A stretch of 64,000 bases of DNA from Diadophis punctatus similis (Eukaryota; Chordata; Lepidosauria; Squamata; Dipsadidae): NCBI GenBank assembly GCA_023053685.1, contig JALIGW010000061.1:3180001-3244000 (forward strand), given 5' to 3'. The position numbers and the translations under genes are program-made. The notes beneath the pieces are model-generated. The model did no database searches. It saw only the letters and a list, made by a program, of their open reading frames with translations, and was not told the DNA's origin. Below are positions 28,101-41,679 of the stretch, piece by piece; positions within the stretch are counted from its first letter, which is position 1, and each line of letters starts with the position of its first letter.

Positions 28101-28517
28101 CAGCTTCTGTGAATTCAAACTACAATGGATTGAGGTTTTGTTCCCCCAGATACTCACAGGTCTCAGCCAGGAACTCCACTCCCAGCTTCTGTGAATTCAA
28201 ACTATAATGGGATGACGTTTTTCCCCCCAGAAACTAACAAGTCTCAGCCAGGAGCTCCACCCCTAGCTTCTGTGAATTCAAACTACAATGGAGTGAGGTT
28301 TGTTCCCCCAGATACTCACGGGTCTCAGCCAGGAACTCCACGCCCAGCTTCTGTGAATTGAAACTACAATGGAGTGAGGTTTGTTCCCCAGATACTCACA
28401 GGTCTCAGCCAGGAACTCCACCCCCAGCTTCTGTGAATTCAAACTACAATGGAGTGAAGTGTTTCCCCCGAGAAACTCACAGGTATCAGCCAGGAACTCC
28501 ACCCCAGCTTCTGTGAA
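22142..28517 (+). repeat. Higher-order cycle 3 (6,376 bp, short form)
   Basis: The shortest complete cycle, close in length to the 6.62 kb unit further right. It matches the next cycle at offsets that grow from 6,376 to 6,457, 6,544 and 6,626 bp through gain or loss of single monomers. It may be nearest to a basic unit of about 80 monomers, with the 10-11 kb cycles being expanded versions; that reading is inference. Confidence 0.8.
23509..23988 (+). repeat. 480-bp cassette, copy 4
   Basis: Carries cacatgtttcag and the further change cttccccaagatac near 23,783, shared only with copies 5 and 6. Confidence 0.88.
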
Positions 28518-31500
28518 TTGAAACTACAATGCAGTGAGGTTTTTCCCCCCAGATACTCACAAGCCTCAGCCAGGAATTCCACCCCCAGCTTCTGTGAATT
28601 CAAACTAAAATGGATTGAGGTTTTTCTCCCAGATACTCACAGGTCTCAGCCAAGAAGTCCACCCCCAGCTTCTGTGAATTCAAACTGCAATGGAGTGAGG
28701 TTTTTTCCCCCAGATACTAACAGGTCTCAGCCAGGAACTCCAACCCCAGCTTCTGTGAATTGAAAATACAATGCAGTGAGGTTTTTCCCCCCAGATACTC
28801 ACAGGTCTCAGCCAGGAACTCCACCCCCAGCTTCTGTGAATTCAAACTACATTGCAGCGAGGTTTTTCCCCCCAGATACTCACAAGTCTCATCCAGGAAC
28901 TCCACCCCCAGCTTCTGTGAATTCACACTACAATGGATTGAGGTTTTGTCCCCCAGATACTCACACGTCTCAGCCAGGAACTCCACCAACAGCTTCTGTG
29001 AATTCAAACTACAATGGAGTGAGGTTTTTTCTTCGAGATACTAACAAGTCTCAGCCAGGAACTCCACCCGCAGCTTCTGTGAATTCAAACTACAATGGAG
29101 TGAGGTTTCTTCCCCCAGATACTCACAGGTCTCAGCCAGGAACTCCACGCCCAGCTTCTGTGAATTCAAACTACAATGGAGTGAGGTTTGTTCCCCCAGA
29201 TACTCACAGGTCTCAGCCAGGAACTCCACCCCAGCTTCTGTGAATTGAAACTACAATGCAGTGAGGTTTTTCTCCCAGACACTCACAGGTCTCAGCCAAG
29301 AACTCCAGCCCCAGCTTCTGTGAATTCAAACTACAATGGAGTGAGGTTCCCCCACCCCGATACTCACAGGTCTCAGCCAGGAACTCCACCCCCAGCTTCT
29401 GTGAAATCAAACTACAATGGAGTGAGGTTTTTTTCCCAGATACTCACAGGTCTTAGCCAGGAACTCCACCCCCAGCTTCTGTGAATTCAAACTACAATGC
29501 AGTGAGGTTTTGTTCCCCCAGATACTCACGGGTCTCAGCCAGGAACTCCACGCCCAGCTTCTGTGAATTCAAACTACAATGGAGTGAGGTTTGTTCCCCC
29601 AGATACTCACAGGTCTCAGCCAGGAACTCCACCCCCAGCTTCTGTGAATTCAAACTACAATGGAGTGAAGTGTTTCCCCCGAGATACTCACAGGTATCAG
29701 CCAGGAACTCCACCCCAGCTTCTGTGAATTGAAACTACAATTCAGTGAGGTTTTTCCCCCCAGATACTCACAAGCCTCAGCCAGGAACTCCACCCCCAGC
29801 TTCTGTGAATTCAAACTATAATGGGATGACGTTTTTTCCCCCAGAAACTAACAAGTCTCAGCCAGGAGCTCCACCCCCAGCTTCTGTGAATTCAAACTAC
29901 AATGGATTGAGGTTTGTTCCCCCAGATACTCACGGGTCTCAGCCAGGAACTCCACGCCCAGCTTCTGTGAATTGAAACTACAATGGAGTGAGGTTTGTTC
30001 CCCCAGATACTGACAGGTCTCAGCTAGGAACTCCACCCCCAGCTTCTGTGAATTCAAACTACAATGGAGTGAGGTTTTGTCCCCCAGATACTCACACGTC
30101 TCAGCCAGGAACTCCACCAAAAGCTTCTGTAAATTCAAACTACAATGGAGTGAGGTTTTTCCCCCCAGATACTAACAAGTCTCAGCCAGGAACTCCACCC
30201 GCAGTTTCTGTGAATTCAAACTACAATGGAGTGAGGTTTCTTCCCCAAGATACTCACATGTTTCAGCCAGGAACTCTACGCCCAGCTTCTGTGAATTCAA
30301 ACTACAATGTAGTGAGGTTTGTTCCCCCAGATACTCACAGGTCTAAGCCAGGAACTCCACCCCCAGCTTCTGTGAATTCAAAATGGATTGAGGTTTTTCT
30401 CCCAGATACTAACACGTCTCAGCCAGGAACTCCACCAACAGCTTCTGTGAATTCAAACTACAATGGAGTGAGGTTTTTTCCCCCAGATACTAACAAGTCT
30501 CAGCCAGGAACTCCACCCCCAGCTTCTGTGAATTCAAACTACAATGCAGTGAGGTTTCCCCCCCCCCAGATACTCACAGGTCTCAGCCAGGACCTCCACC
30601 CCCAGCTTTTGTGAATTCAAACTACAATGGAGTGAGGTTTGTTCCCCCAGATACTCACAGGTCTCAGCCAGGAACTCCACCCCCAGCTTCTGTGAATTCA
30701 AACTACAATGGAGTGAGGTTTTTTTCCCCAGATACACACCTGTCTCAGCCAGGAACTCCACCCCCAGCTTCTGTGAATTCAAACTACAATGCAGTGAGGT
30801 TCCCCCCCCCCCAGATACTCACAGGTCTCAGCCAGGAACTCCACCCCCAGTTTCTGTGAATTCAAACTACAATGGAGTGAGGTTTCTTCCCCCAGAAACT
30901 CACAGGTCTCAGCCAGGAACTCCACCCCCAGCTTCTGTGAATTGAAAATAAAATGCAGTGAGGTTTTTTCCCCCAGATACTCACAGGTCTAAGCCAGGAA
31001 CTCCACCCCCAGCTTCTGTGAATTCAAACTACAATGCAGCGTGGTTTTTCTCCCCAGATACTCACAAGTCTCATCCAGGAACTCCACCCCCAGCTTCTTT
31101 GAATTCAAACTACAATGGAGTGAGGTTTTTTTCCCCCAGATACTCACAAGTCTCACCCAGGAACTCCACCAACAGCTTCTGTGAATTCAAACTACAATGG
31201 AGTGAGGTTTTGTCCCCCAGATACTCACACGTCTCAGCCAGGAACTCCACCAACAGCTTCTGTGAATTCAAACTACAATGGAATGAGGTTTTTTCCCTTA
31301 GATACTAACAAGTCTCAGCCAGGAACTGCACCCGCAGCTTCTGTGAATTCAAACTACAATGGAGTGAGGTTTCTTCCCCCAGATACTCACAGGTCTCAGC
31401 CAGGAACTCCACGCCCAGCTTCTGTGAATTCAAACTATAATGGGATGACGTTTTTTCCCCCAGAAACTAAGAAGTCTCAGCCAGGAGCTCCACCCCCAGC

Positions 31501-33717
31501 TTCTGTGAATTCAAACTACAATGGATTGAGGTTTGTTCCCCCAGATACTCACAGGTCTCAGCCAGGAACTCCACCCCCAGCATCTGTGAATTCAAACTAC
31601 AATGGAGTGAGGTTTTGTCCCCCCAGATACTCACAGGTCTCAACCAAGAACTCCACCCCCAGCTTCTGTGAATTCAAACTACAATGGAGTGAGGTTTTCC
31701 CCCCCAGATACTCACAGGTCTCAGCAAGGACCTCCACCCCCAGCTTTTGTGAATTCAAACTACAATGGAGTGAGGTTTTCCCGCCGATACTCACAGGTCT
31801 CATCCAGGAACTCCACCCCCAGCTTCTGTGAATTCAAACTACAATGGAGTGAGGTTTTTTCCCCAGATACTCACAGGTCTCAGCCAGGAACTACACGCCA
31901 AGCTTCTGTGAATTCATACTGCAATGGAGTGAGGTTTTTTAACCCAGAAACTCACAGGTCTCAGCCAGGAACTCCACCCCCGGCTTCTGTGAATTCAAAC
32001 TACAATGGAGTGAAGTGTTTCCCCCGAGATACTCACAGGTATCAGCCAGGAAATCCACCCCAGCTTCTGTGAATTGAACCTACAATGCAGTGAGATTTTT
32101 TTCCCAGATACTCACAGGTCTCAGCCAGGAACTCCACCCCCAGCATCTGTGAATTCAAACTACAATGGAGTGAGGTTTTGTTCCCCCAGATACTCACAGG
32201 TCTCAGCCAGGAACTCCACCCCCAGCTTCTGTGAATTCAAACTACAATGAAGTGAGGTGTTTTCCCCAGATACTCACAGGTCTCAGCCAGGAACACCACG
32301 CCAAGCTTCTGTGAATTCATACTGCAATGGATTGAGGTTTTTTAACCCAGAAACTCACAGGTCTCAGCCAGGAACTCCACCCCCGGCTTCTGTGAATTCA
32401 AACTACAATGGAGTGAGGTTTTGTTCCCCCAGATTCTCACAGGTCTCAGCCAGGAACTCCACTCCAGCTTCTGTGAATTCAAACTACAATGGAGTGAGGT
32501 TTTTTCCCCCAGATACTAACAAGTCTCAGCCAGGAACTCCACCCACAGCTTCTGTGAATTCAAACTACAATGGAGTGAGGTTTTTTCCCCCAGATACTCA
32601 CAGGTCTCAGCCAGGAACTCCACGCCCAGCTTCTGTGAATTCAAACTACAATGTAGTGAGGTTTCTTCCTCCAGATACTCACAGGTCTCAGCCAGGAACT
32701 CCACCCCCAGCTTCTGTGAATTCAAACTACAATGGAGTGAGGTTTTTTTCCCCAGAAACTCACAGGTATCAGCCAGGAACTCCACCCCAGCTTCTGTGAA
32801 TTGAAACTACAATGCAGTGAGTTTTTTTTCCCAGATACTCACAGGTCTCAGCCAGGAACTCCACCCCCAGCATCTTTGAATTCAAACTACAATGGAGTGA
32901 GGTTTTGTTCCCCCAGATACTCACAGGTCTCAGCCAAGAACTCCACCCCCAGCTTCTATGAATTCAAACTACAATGGAGTGAGGTTTCCCCCCCCCCAGA
33001 TACTCACAGGTCTCAGCAAGGACCTCCACCCCCAGCTTTTGTGAATTCAAACTACAATGGAGTGAGGTTTTCCCGCCGATACTCACAGGTCTCAGCCAGG
33101 AACTCCACCCCCAGTTTCTGTGAATTCAAACTACAATGGAGGGAGGTTCCCCCCCCCGATACTCACAGGTCTCAGCCAGGAACTCCACTCCCAGCTTCTG
33201 TGAAATCAAACTAAAATGGAGTGAGGTTTGTTCCCCCAGATACTCACAGGTCTCAGCCAGGAACTCCACCCCCAGCTTCTGTGAATTCAAACTACAATGG
33301 AGTGAGGTTTTTTTCCCGAGATACACACCTGTCTCAGCCAGGAACTCCACCCCCAGCTTCTGTGAATTCAAACTACAATGCAGTGAGGTTCCCCCCCCCC
33401 CAGATACTCACAGGTCTCAGCAAGGACCTCCACCCCCAGCTTTTGTGAATTTAAACTACAATGGGGTGAGGTTCCCCCCCCCCATACTCACAGGTCTCAG
33501 CCAGGAACTCCACCCCCAGCTTCTGTGAATTCAAACTACAATGGAGTGAGGTTTCTTCCCCCAGATACTCACAGGTCTCAGCCAGGAACTCCACGCCCAG
33601 CTTCTGTGAATTCAAACTACAATGTAGTGAGGTTTCTTCCTCCAGATACTCACAGGTCTCAGCCAGGAACTCCACCCCCAGCTTCTGTGAATTCAAACTA
33701 CAATGGAGTGAGGTTTT
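25315..33717 (+). repeat. 8.4-kb unit, copy 1
   Basis: Starts at the HindIII-bearing gccaagcttctg monomer block and ends where that block begins again (25,847 corresponds to 34,250, offset 8,403 bp). It is almost base-identical to 36,549-44,950 at an offset of 11,234 bp, apart from C-tract lengths. Boundaries are accurate to about half a monomer. Confidence 0.82.
29966..30445 (+). repeat. 480-bp cassette, copy 5
   Basis: Same two derived changes as copy 4, from which it is separated by 6,457 bp. Its 75 bp monomer lies at 30,371-30,445. Confidence 0.88.
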
Positions 33718-34126
33718 TTCCCCAGATACTCACAGGTCTCAGCCAGGAACTCCACGCCAAGCTTCTGTGAATTCATACTGCAATGGAGTGAGGTTTTTTA
33801 ACCCAGAAACTCACAGGTCTCAGCCAGGAACTCCACCCCCGGCTTCTGTGAATTCAAACTACAATGGAGTGAAGTGTTTCCCCCGAGATACTCACAGGTA
33901 TCAGCCAGGAAATCCACCCCAGCTTCTGTGAATTGAAACTACAATGCAGTGAGATTTTTTTCCCAGATACTCACAGGTCTCAGCCAGGAACTCCACCCCC
34001 AGCATCTGTGAATTCAAACTACAATGGAGTGAGGTTTTGTTCCCCCAGATACTCACAGGTCTCAGCCAGGAACTCCACCCCCAGCTTCTGTGAATTCAAA
34101 CTACAATGAAGTGAGGTGTTTTCCCC

Positions 34127-34774
34127 AGATACTCACAGGTCTCAGCCAGGAACTCCACGCCAAGCTTCTGTGAATTCATACTGCAATGGAGTGAGGTTTT
34201 TTAACCCAGAAACTCACAGGTCTCAGCCAGGAACTCCACTCCAGCTTCTGTGAATTCAAACTACAATGGAGTGAGGTTTTTTCCCCCAGATACTAACAAG
34301 TCTCAGCCAGGAACTCCACCCGCAGCTTCTGTGAATTCAAACTACAATGGAGTGAGGTTTTTTCCCCCAGATACTCACAGGTCTCAGCCAGGAACTCCAC
34401 GCCCAGCTTCTGTGAATTCAAACTACAATGTAGTGAGGTTTCTTCCTCCAGATACTCACAGGTCTCAGCCAGGAACTCCACCCCCAGCTTCTGTGAATTC
34501 AAACTACAATGGAGTGAGGTTTTTTTCCCCAGAAACTCACAGGTATCAGCCAGGAACTCCACCCCAGCTTCTGTGAATTGAAACTACAATGCAGTGAGTT
34601 TTTTTTCCCAGATACTCACAGGTCTCAGCCAGGAACTCCACCCCCAGCATCTTTGAATTCAAACTACAATAGAGTGAGGTTTTGTTCCCCCAGATACTCA
34701 CAGGTCTCAGCCAAGAACTCCACCCCCAGCTTCTATGAATTCAAACTACAATGGAGTGAGGTTTCCCCCCCCCC
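34127..34774 (+). repeat. 648-bp tandem duplication, copy A
   Basis: Eight monomers repeated at an offset of 648 bp (34,250 to 34,898). It begins at a short gtgttttccccag monomer and includes the HindIII monomer, the taacccagaaac monomer and the EcoRI-less gagttttttttcccag monomer. Confidence 0.82.
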
Positions 34775-35422
34775 AGATACTCACAGGTCTCAGCCAGGAA
34801 CTCCACGCCAAGCTTCTGTGAATTCATACTGCAATGGAGTGAGGTTTTTTAACCCAGAAACTCACAGGTCTCAGCCAGGAACTCCACTCCAGCTTCTGTG
34901 AATTCAAACTACAATGGAGTGAGGTTTTTTCCCCCAGATACTAACAAGTCTCAGCCAGGAACTCCACCCGCAGCTTCTGTGAATTCAAACTACAATGGAG
35001 TGAGGTTTTTTCCCCCAGATACTCACAGGTCTCAGCCAGGAACTCCACGCCCAGCTTCTGTGAATTCAAACTACAATGTAGTGAGGTTTCTTCCTCCAGA
35101 TACTCACAGGTCTCAGCCAGGAACTCCACCCCCAGCTTCTGTGAATTCAAACTACAATGGAGTGAGGTTTTTTTCCCCAGAAACTCACAGGTATCAGCCA
35201 GGAACTCCACCCCAGCTTCTGTGAATTGAAACTACAATGCAGTGAGTTTTTTTTCCCAGATACTCACAGGTCTCAGCCAGGAACTCCACCCCCAGCATCT
35301 TTGAATTCAAACTACAATAGAGTGAGGTTTTGTTCCCCCAGATACTCACAGGTCTCAGCCAAGAACTCCACCCCCAGCTTCTATGAATTCAAACTACAAT
35401 GGAGTGAGGTTTCCCCCCCCCC
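34775..35422 (+). repeat. 648-bp tandem duplication, copy B
   Basis: The joint with copy A falls in the C run at about 34,764-34,774: left of it the monomer is the C-tract class, right of it cagatactcac continues as the HindIII class. At the end of this copy (about 35,410) the C-tract monomer continues with its usual cagcaaggacctcc. Confidence 0.82.
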
Positions 35423-38400
35423 AGATACTCACAGGTCTCAGCAAGGACCTCCACCCCCAGCTTTTGTGAATTCAAACTACAATGGAGTGAGGTTTTCCCG
35501 CCGATACTCACAGGTCTCAGCCAGGAACTCCACCCCCAGTTTCTGTGAATTCAAACTACAATGGAGGGAGGTTCCCCCCCCCCGATACTCACAGGTCTCA
35601 GCCAGGAACTCCACTCCCAGCTTCTGTGAAATCAAACTAAAATGGAGTGAGGTTTGTTCCCCCAGATACTCACAGGTCTCAGCCAGGAACTCCACCCCCA
35701 GCATCTTTGAATTCAAACTACAATGGAGTGAGGTTTTGTTCCCCCAGATACTCACAGGTCTCAGCCAAGAACTCCACCCCCAGCTTCTATGAATTCAAAC
35801 TACAATGGAGTGAGGTTTCCCCCCCCCCAGATACTCACAGGTCTCAGCAAGGACCTCCACCCCCAGCTTTTGTGAATTCAAACTACAATGGAGTGAGGTT
35901 TTCCCGCCGATACTCACAGGTCTCAGCCAGGAACTCCACCCCCAGTTTCTGTGAATTCAAACTACAATGGAGGGAGGTTCCCCCCCCCCGATACTCACAG
36001 GTCTCAGCCAGGAACTCCACTCCCAGCTTCTGTGAAATCAAACTAAAATGGAGTGAGGTTTGTTCCCCCAGATACTCACAGGTCTCAGCCAGGAACTCCA
36101 CCCCCAGCTTCTGTGAATTCAAACTACAATGGAGTGAGGTTTTTTTCCCGAGATACACACCTGTCTCAGCCAGGAACTCCACCCCCAGCTTCTGTGAATT
36201 CAAACTACAATGCAGTGAGGTTCCCCCCCCCAGATACTCACAGGTCTCAGCAAGGACCTCCACCCCCAGCTTTTGTGAATTTAAACTACAATGGGGTGAG
36301 GTTCCCCCCCCCCCATACTCACAGGTCTCAGCCAGGAACTCCACCCCCAGCTTCTGTGAATTCAAACTACAATGGAGTGAGGTTTCTTCCCCCAGATACT
36401 CACAGGTCTCAGCCAGGAACTCCACGCCCAGCTTCTGTGAATTCAAACTACAATGTAGTGAGGTTTCTTCCTCCAGATACTCACAGGTCTCAGCCAGGAA
36501 CTCCACCCCCAGCTTCTGTGAATTCAAACTACAATGGAGTGAGGTTTTTTCCCCAGATACTCACAGGTCTCAGCCAGGAACTCCACGCCAAGCTTCTGTG
36601 AATTCATACTGCAATGGAGTGAGGTTTTTTAACCCAGAAACTCACAGGTCTCAGCCAGGAACTCCACCCCCGGCTTCTGTGAATTCAAACTACAATGGAG
36701 TGAAGTGTTTCCCCCGAGATACTCACAGGTATCAGCCAGGAAATCCACCCCAGCTTCTGTGAATTGAAACTACAATGCAGTGAGATTTTTTTCCCAGATA
36801 CTCACAGGTCTCAGCCAGGAACTCCACCCCCAGCATCTGTGAATTCAAACTACAATGGAGTGAGGTTTTGTTCCCCCAGATACTCACAGGTCTCAGCCAG
36901 GAACTCCACCCCCAGCTTCTGTGAATTCAAACTACAATGAAGTGAGGTGTTTTCCCCAGATACTCACAGGTCTCAGCCAGGAACTCCACGCCAAGCTTCT
37001 GTGAATTCATACTGCAATGGAGTGAGGTTTTTTAACCCAGAAACTCACAGGTCTCAGCCAGGAACTCCACTCCAGCTTCTGTGAATTCAAACTACAATGG
37101 AGTGAGGTTTTTTCCCCCAGATACTAACAAGTCTCAGCCAGGAACTCCACCCGCAGCTTCTGTGAATTCAAACTACAATGGAGTGAGGTTTTTTCCCCCA
37201 GATACTCACAGGTCTCAGCCAGGAACTCCACGCCCAGCTTCTGTGAATTCAAACTACAATGTAGTGAGGTTTCTTCCTCCAGATACTCACAGGTCTCAGC
37301 CAGGAACTCCACCCCCAGCTTCTGTGAATTCAAACTACAATGGAGTGAGGTTTTTTTCCCCAGAAACTCACAGGTATCAGCCAGGAACTCCACCCCAGCT
37401 TCTGTGAATTGAAACTACAATGCAGTGAGTTTTTTTTCCCAGATACTCACAGGTCTCAGCCAGGAACTCCACCCCCAGCATCTTTGAATTCAAACTACAA
37501 TAGAGTGAGGTTTTGTTCCCCCAGATACTCACAGGTCTCAGCCAAGAACTCCACCCCCAGCTTCTATGAATTCAAACTACAATGGAGTGAGGTTTCCCCC
37601 CCCCCAGATACTCACAGGTCTCAGCAAGGACCTCCACCCCCAGCTTTTGTGAATTCAAACTACAATGGAGTGAGGTTTTCCCGCCGATACTCACAGGTCT
37701 CAGCCAGGAACTCCACCCCCAGTTTCTGTGAATTCAAACTACAATGGAGGGAGGTTCCCCCCCCCCGATACTCACAGGTCTCAGCCAGGAACTCCACTCC
37801 CAGCTTCTGTGAAATCAAACTAAAATGGAGTGAGGTTTGTTCCCCCAGATACTCACAGGTCTCAGCCAGAAACTCCACCCCCAGCTTCTGTGAATTCAAA
37901 CTACAATGGAGTGAGGTTTTTTCCCCAGATACACACCTGTCTCAGCCAGGAACTCCACCCCCAGCTTCTGTGAATTCAAACTACAATGCATTGAGGTTCC
38001 CCCCCCCCAGATACTCACAGGTCTCAGCAAGGACCTCCACCCCCAGCTTTTGTGAATTTAAACTACAATGGGGTGAGGTTCCCCCCCCCATACTCACAGG
38101 TCTCAGCCAGGAACTCCACCCCCAGCTTCTGTGAATTCAAACTACAATGTAGTGAGGTTTGTTCCCCCAGATACTCACAGGTCTCAGCCAGGAACTCCAC
38201 CCCAGCTTCTGTGAATTGAAACTACAATGGAGTGAGGTTTTGTTCCCCCAGATACTCACAGGTCTCAGCCAAGAACTCCACCCCCAGCTTCTGTGAATTC
38301 AAACTGCAATGGAGTGAGGTTTTTTCCCCCAGATACTAACAGGTCTCACCCAAGAACTCCACCCCCAGCTTCTGTGAATTCAAACTACAATGGATTGAGG

Positions 38401-41199
38401 TTTTTTTCCGAGATACTCACAGGTCTATGCCAGGAACTCCAACCCCAGCTTCTGTGAATTGAAAATACAATGCAGTGAGGTTTTTCCCCCCAGATACTCA
38501 TAGGTCTCAGCCAGGAACTCCACCCCCAGCTTCTGTGAATTCAAACTACAATGCAGCGAGGTTTCCCCCCCCAGATACTCACAAGTCTCATCCAGGAACT
38601 CCACCCCCAGCTTCTGTGAATTCAAACTACAATGGATTGAGGTTTTGTCCCCCAGATACTCACACGTCTCAGCCAGGAACTCCACCAACAGCTTCTGTGA
38701 ATTCAAACTACAATGGAGTGAGGTTTTTTCCCCGAGATACTAACAAGTCTCAGCCAAGAACTCCACCCACAGCTTCTGTGAATTCAAACTACAATGGAGT
38801 GAGGTCCCCCCCCCCGATACTCACAGGTCTCAGCCAGGAACTCCACCACCAGCTTCTGTGAAATCAAACTACAATGGAGTGAGGTTTTTTTTCCCAGATA
38901 CTCACAGGTCTTAGCCAGGAACTCCACCCCCAGCTTCTGTGAATTCAAACTACAATGCAGTGAGGTTTTGTTCCCCCAGATACTCACAGGTCTCAGCCAG
39001 GAACTCCACCCCCAGCTTCTGTGAATTCAAACTACAATGGAGTGAAGTGTTTCCCCCGAGATACTCACAGGTATCAGCCAGGAACTCCACCCCAGCTTCT
39101 GTGAATTGAAACTTCAATGCAGTGAGGTTTTCCCGCCCAGATACTCACAAGCGTCAGCCAGGAATTCCACCCCCAGCTTCTGTGAATTCAAACTAAAATG
39201 GATTGAGTTTTTTCTCCCAGATACTCACAGGTCTCAGCCAGGAACTCCACCCCCAGCTTCTGTGAATTCAAACTGCAATGGAGTGAGGTTTTTTCCCCCA
39301 GATACTAACAGGTCTCACCCAAGAACTCCACCCCCAGCTTCTGTGAATTCAAACTACAATGGATTGAGGTTTTGTTCCCCCAGATACTCACAGGTCTCAG
39401 CCAGGAACTCCACTCCCAGCTTCTGTGAATTCAAACTATAATGGGATGACGTTTTTCCCCCCAGAAACTAACAAGTCTCAGCCAGGAGCTCCACCCCTAG
39501 CTTCTGTGAATTCAAACTACAATGGAGTGAGGTTTGTTCCCCCAGATACTCACGGGTCTCAGCCAGGAACTCCACGCCCAGCTTCTGTGAATTGAAACTA
39601 CAATGGAGTGAGGTTTGTTCCCCAGATACTCACAGGTCTCAGCCAGGAACTCCACCCCCAGCTTCTGTGAATTCAAACTACAATGGAGTGAAGTGTTTCC
39701 CCCGAGAAACTCACAGGTATCAGCCAGGAACTCCACCCCAGCTTCTGTGAATTGAAACTACAATGCAGTGAGGTTTTTCCCCCCAGATACTCACAAGCCT
39801 CAGCCAGGAATTCCACCCCCAGCTTCTGTGAATTCAAACTAAAATGGATTGAGGTTTTTCTCCCAGATACTCACAGGTCTCAGCCAAGAAGTCCACCCCC
39901 AGCTTCTGTGAATTCAAACTGCAATGGAGTGAGGTTTTTTCCCCCAGATACTAACAGGTCTCAGCCAGGAACTCCAACCCCAGCTTCTGTGAATTGAAAA
40001 TACAATGCAGTGAGGTTTTTCCCCCCAGATACTCACAGGTCTCAGCCAGGAACTCCACCCCCAGCTTCTGTGAATTCAAACTACATTGCAGCGAGGTTTT
40101 TCCCCCCAGATACTCACAAGTCTCATCCAGGAACTCCACCCCCAGCTTCTGTGAATTCACACTACAATGGATTGAGGTTTTGTCCCCCAGATACTCACAC
40201 GTCTCAGCCAGGAACTCCACCAACAGCTTCTGTGAATTCAAACTACAATGGAGTGAGGTTTTTTCTTCGAGATACTAACAAGTCTCAGCCAGGAACTCCA
40301 CCCGCAGCTTCTGTGAATTCAAACTACAATGGAGTGAGGTTTCTTCCCCCAGATACTCACAGGTCTCAGCCAGGAACTCCACGCCCAGCTTCTGTGAATT
40401 CAAACTACAATGGAGTGAGGTTTGTTCCCCCAGATACTCACAGGTCTCAGCCAGGAACTCCACCCCAGCTTCTGTGAATTGAAACTACAATGCAGTGAGG
40501 TTTTTCTCCCAGACACTCACACGTCTCAGCCAAGAACTCCAGCCCCAGCTTCTGTGAATTCAAACTACAATGGAGTGAGGTTCCCCCACCCCGATACTCA
40601 CAGGTCTCAGCCAGGAACTCCACCCCCAGCTTCTGTGAAATCAAACTACAATGGAGTGAGGTTTTTTTCCCAGATACTCACAGGTCTTAGCCAGGAACTC
40701 CACCCCCAGCTTCTGTGAATTCAAACTACAATGCAGTGAGGTTTTGTTCCCCCAGATACTCACGGGTCTCAGCCAGGAACTCCACGCCCAGCTTCTGTGA
40801 ATTCAAACTACAATGGAGTGAGGTTTGTTCCCCCAGATACTCACAGGTCTCAGCCAGGAACTCCACCCCCAGCTTCTGTGAATTCAAACTACAATGGAGT
40901 GAAGTGTTTCCCCCGAGATACTCACAGGTATCAGCCAGGAACTCCACCCCAGCTTCTGTGAATTGAAACTACAATTCAGTGAGGTTTTTCCCCCCAGATA
41001 CTCACAAGCCTCAGCCAGGAACTCCACCCCCAGCTTCTGTGAATTCAAACTATAATGGGATGACGTTTTTCCCCCCAGAAACTAACAAGTCTCAGCCAGG
41101 AGCTCCACCCCCAGCTTCTGTGAATTCAAACTACAATGGATTGAGGTTTGTTCCCCCAGATACTCACGGGTCTCAGCCAGGAACTCCACGCCCAGCTTC

Positions 41200-41679
41200 T
41201 GTGAATTGAAACTACAATGGAGTGAGGTTTGTTCCCCCAGATACTGACAGGTCTCAGCTAGGAACTCCACCCCCAGCTTCTGTGAATTCAAACTACAATG
41301 GAGTGAGGTTTTGTCCCCCAGATACTCACACGTCTCAGCCAGGAACTCCACCAAAAGCTTCTGTAAATTCAAACTACAATGGAGTGAGGTTTTTCCCCCC
41401 AGATACTAACAAGTCTCAGCCAGGAACTCCACCCGCAGTTTCTGTGAATTCAAACTACAATGGAGTGAGGTTTCTTCCCCAAGATACTCACATGTTTCAG
41501 CCAGGAACTCTACGCCCAGCTTCTGTGAATTCAAACTACAATGTAGTGAGGTTTGTTCCCCCAGATACTCACAGGTCTAAGCCAGGAACTCCACCCCCAG
41601 CTTCTGTGAATTCAAAATGGATTGAGGTTTTTCTCCCAGATACTAACACGTCTCAGCCAGGAACTCCACCAACAGCTTC
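41200..41679 (+). repeat. 480-bp cassette, copy 6
   Basis: Same two derived changes as copies 4 and 5, and 11,234 bp from copy 5. It is the last cassette in the window; the array to the right of 45 kb has none. Confidence 0.88.

Larger units (their letters stand above)
33718..36548 (+). repeat. Truncated 8.4-kb unit (about 2.83 kb)
   Basis: The first part repeats the opening of the 8.4 kb unit (33,718-34,770 matches 25,315-26,370). The last part repeats its closing 0.7-0.8 kb (35.8-36.5 kb matches 33.0-33.7 kb). The 6 kb in between is absent and replaced by short local duplications, including the 648 bp pair. It sits between two complete units and looks like an internal-deletion product of unequal exchange. 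Confidence 0.78.
28518..39751 (+). repeat. Higher-order cycle 4 (11,234 bp)
   Basis: Landmark to landmark the distance is 11,234 bp, and the same offset links 25.3-33.1 kb to 36.5-44.3 kb almost base for base. The extra length over cycle 3 comes largely from the truncated unit at 33.7-36.5 kb. Confidence 0.85.

Noticed and set aside
35883..36527. Minus-strand 214-codon frame
   Set aside because: It is the stop-free complement frame of the same monomers, and equivalents occur across the whole array.
33718..36548. Transposon insertion explaining the irregular unit
   Set aside because: All of it is satellite monomers in normal phase, with no terminal repeats, target-site duplication or foreign sequence.
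35647..36762. Longest open reading frame, 371 codons, as a protein-coding gene
   Set aside because: It is 13-14 copies of the 27-codon satellite unit, switches between two repeat frames at C-tract length changes, overlaps a long minus-strand frame, and has no non-repeat sequence at either end.
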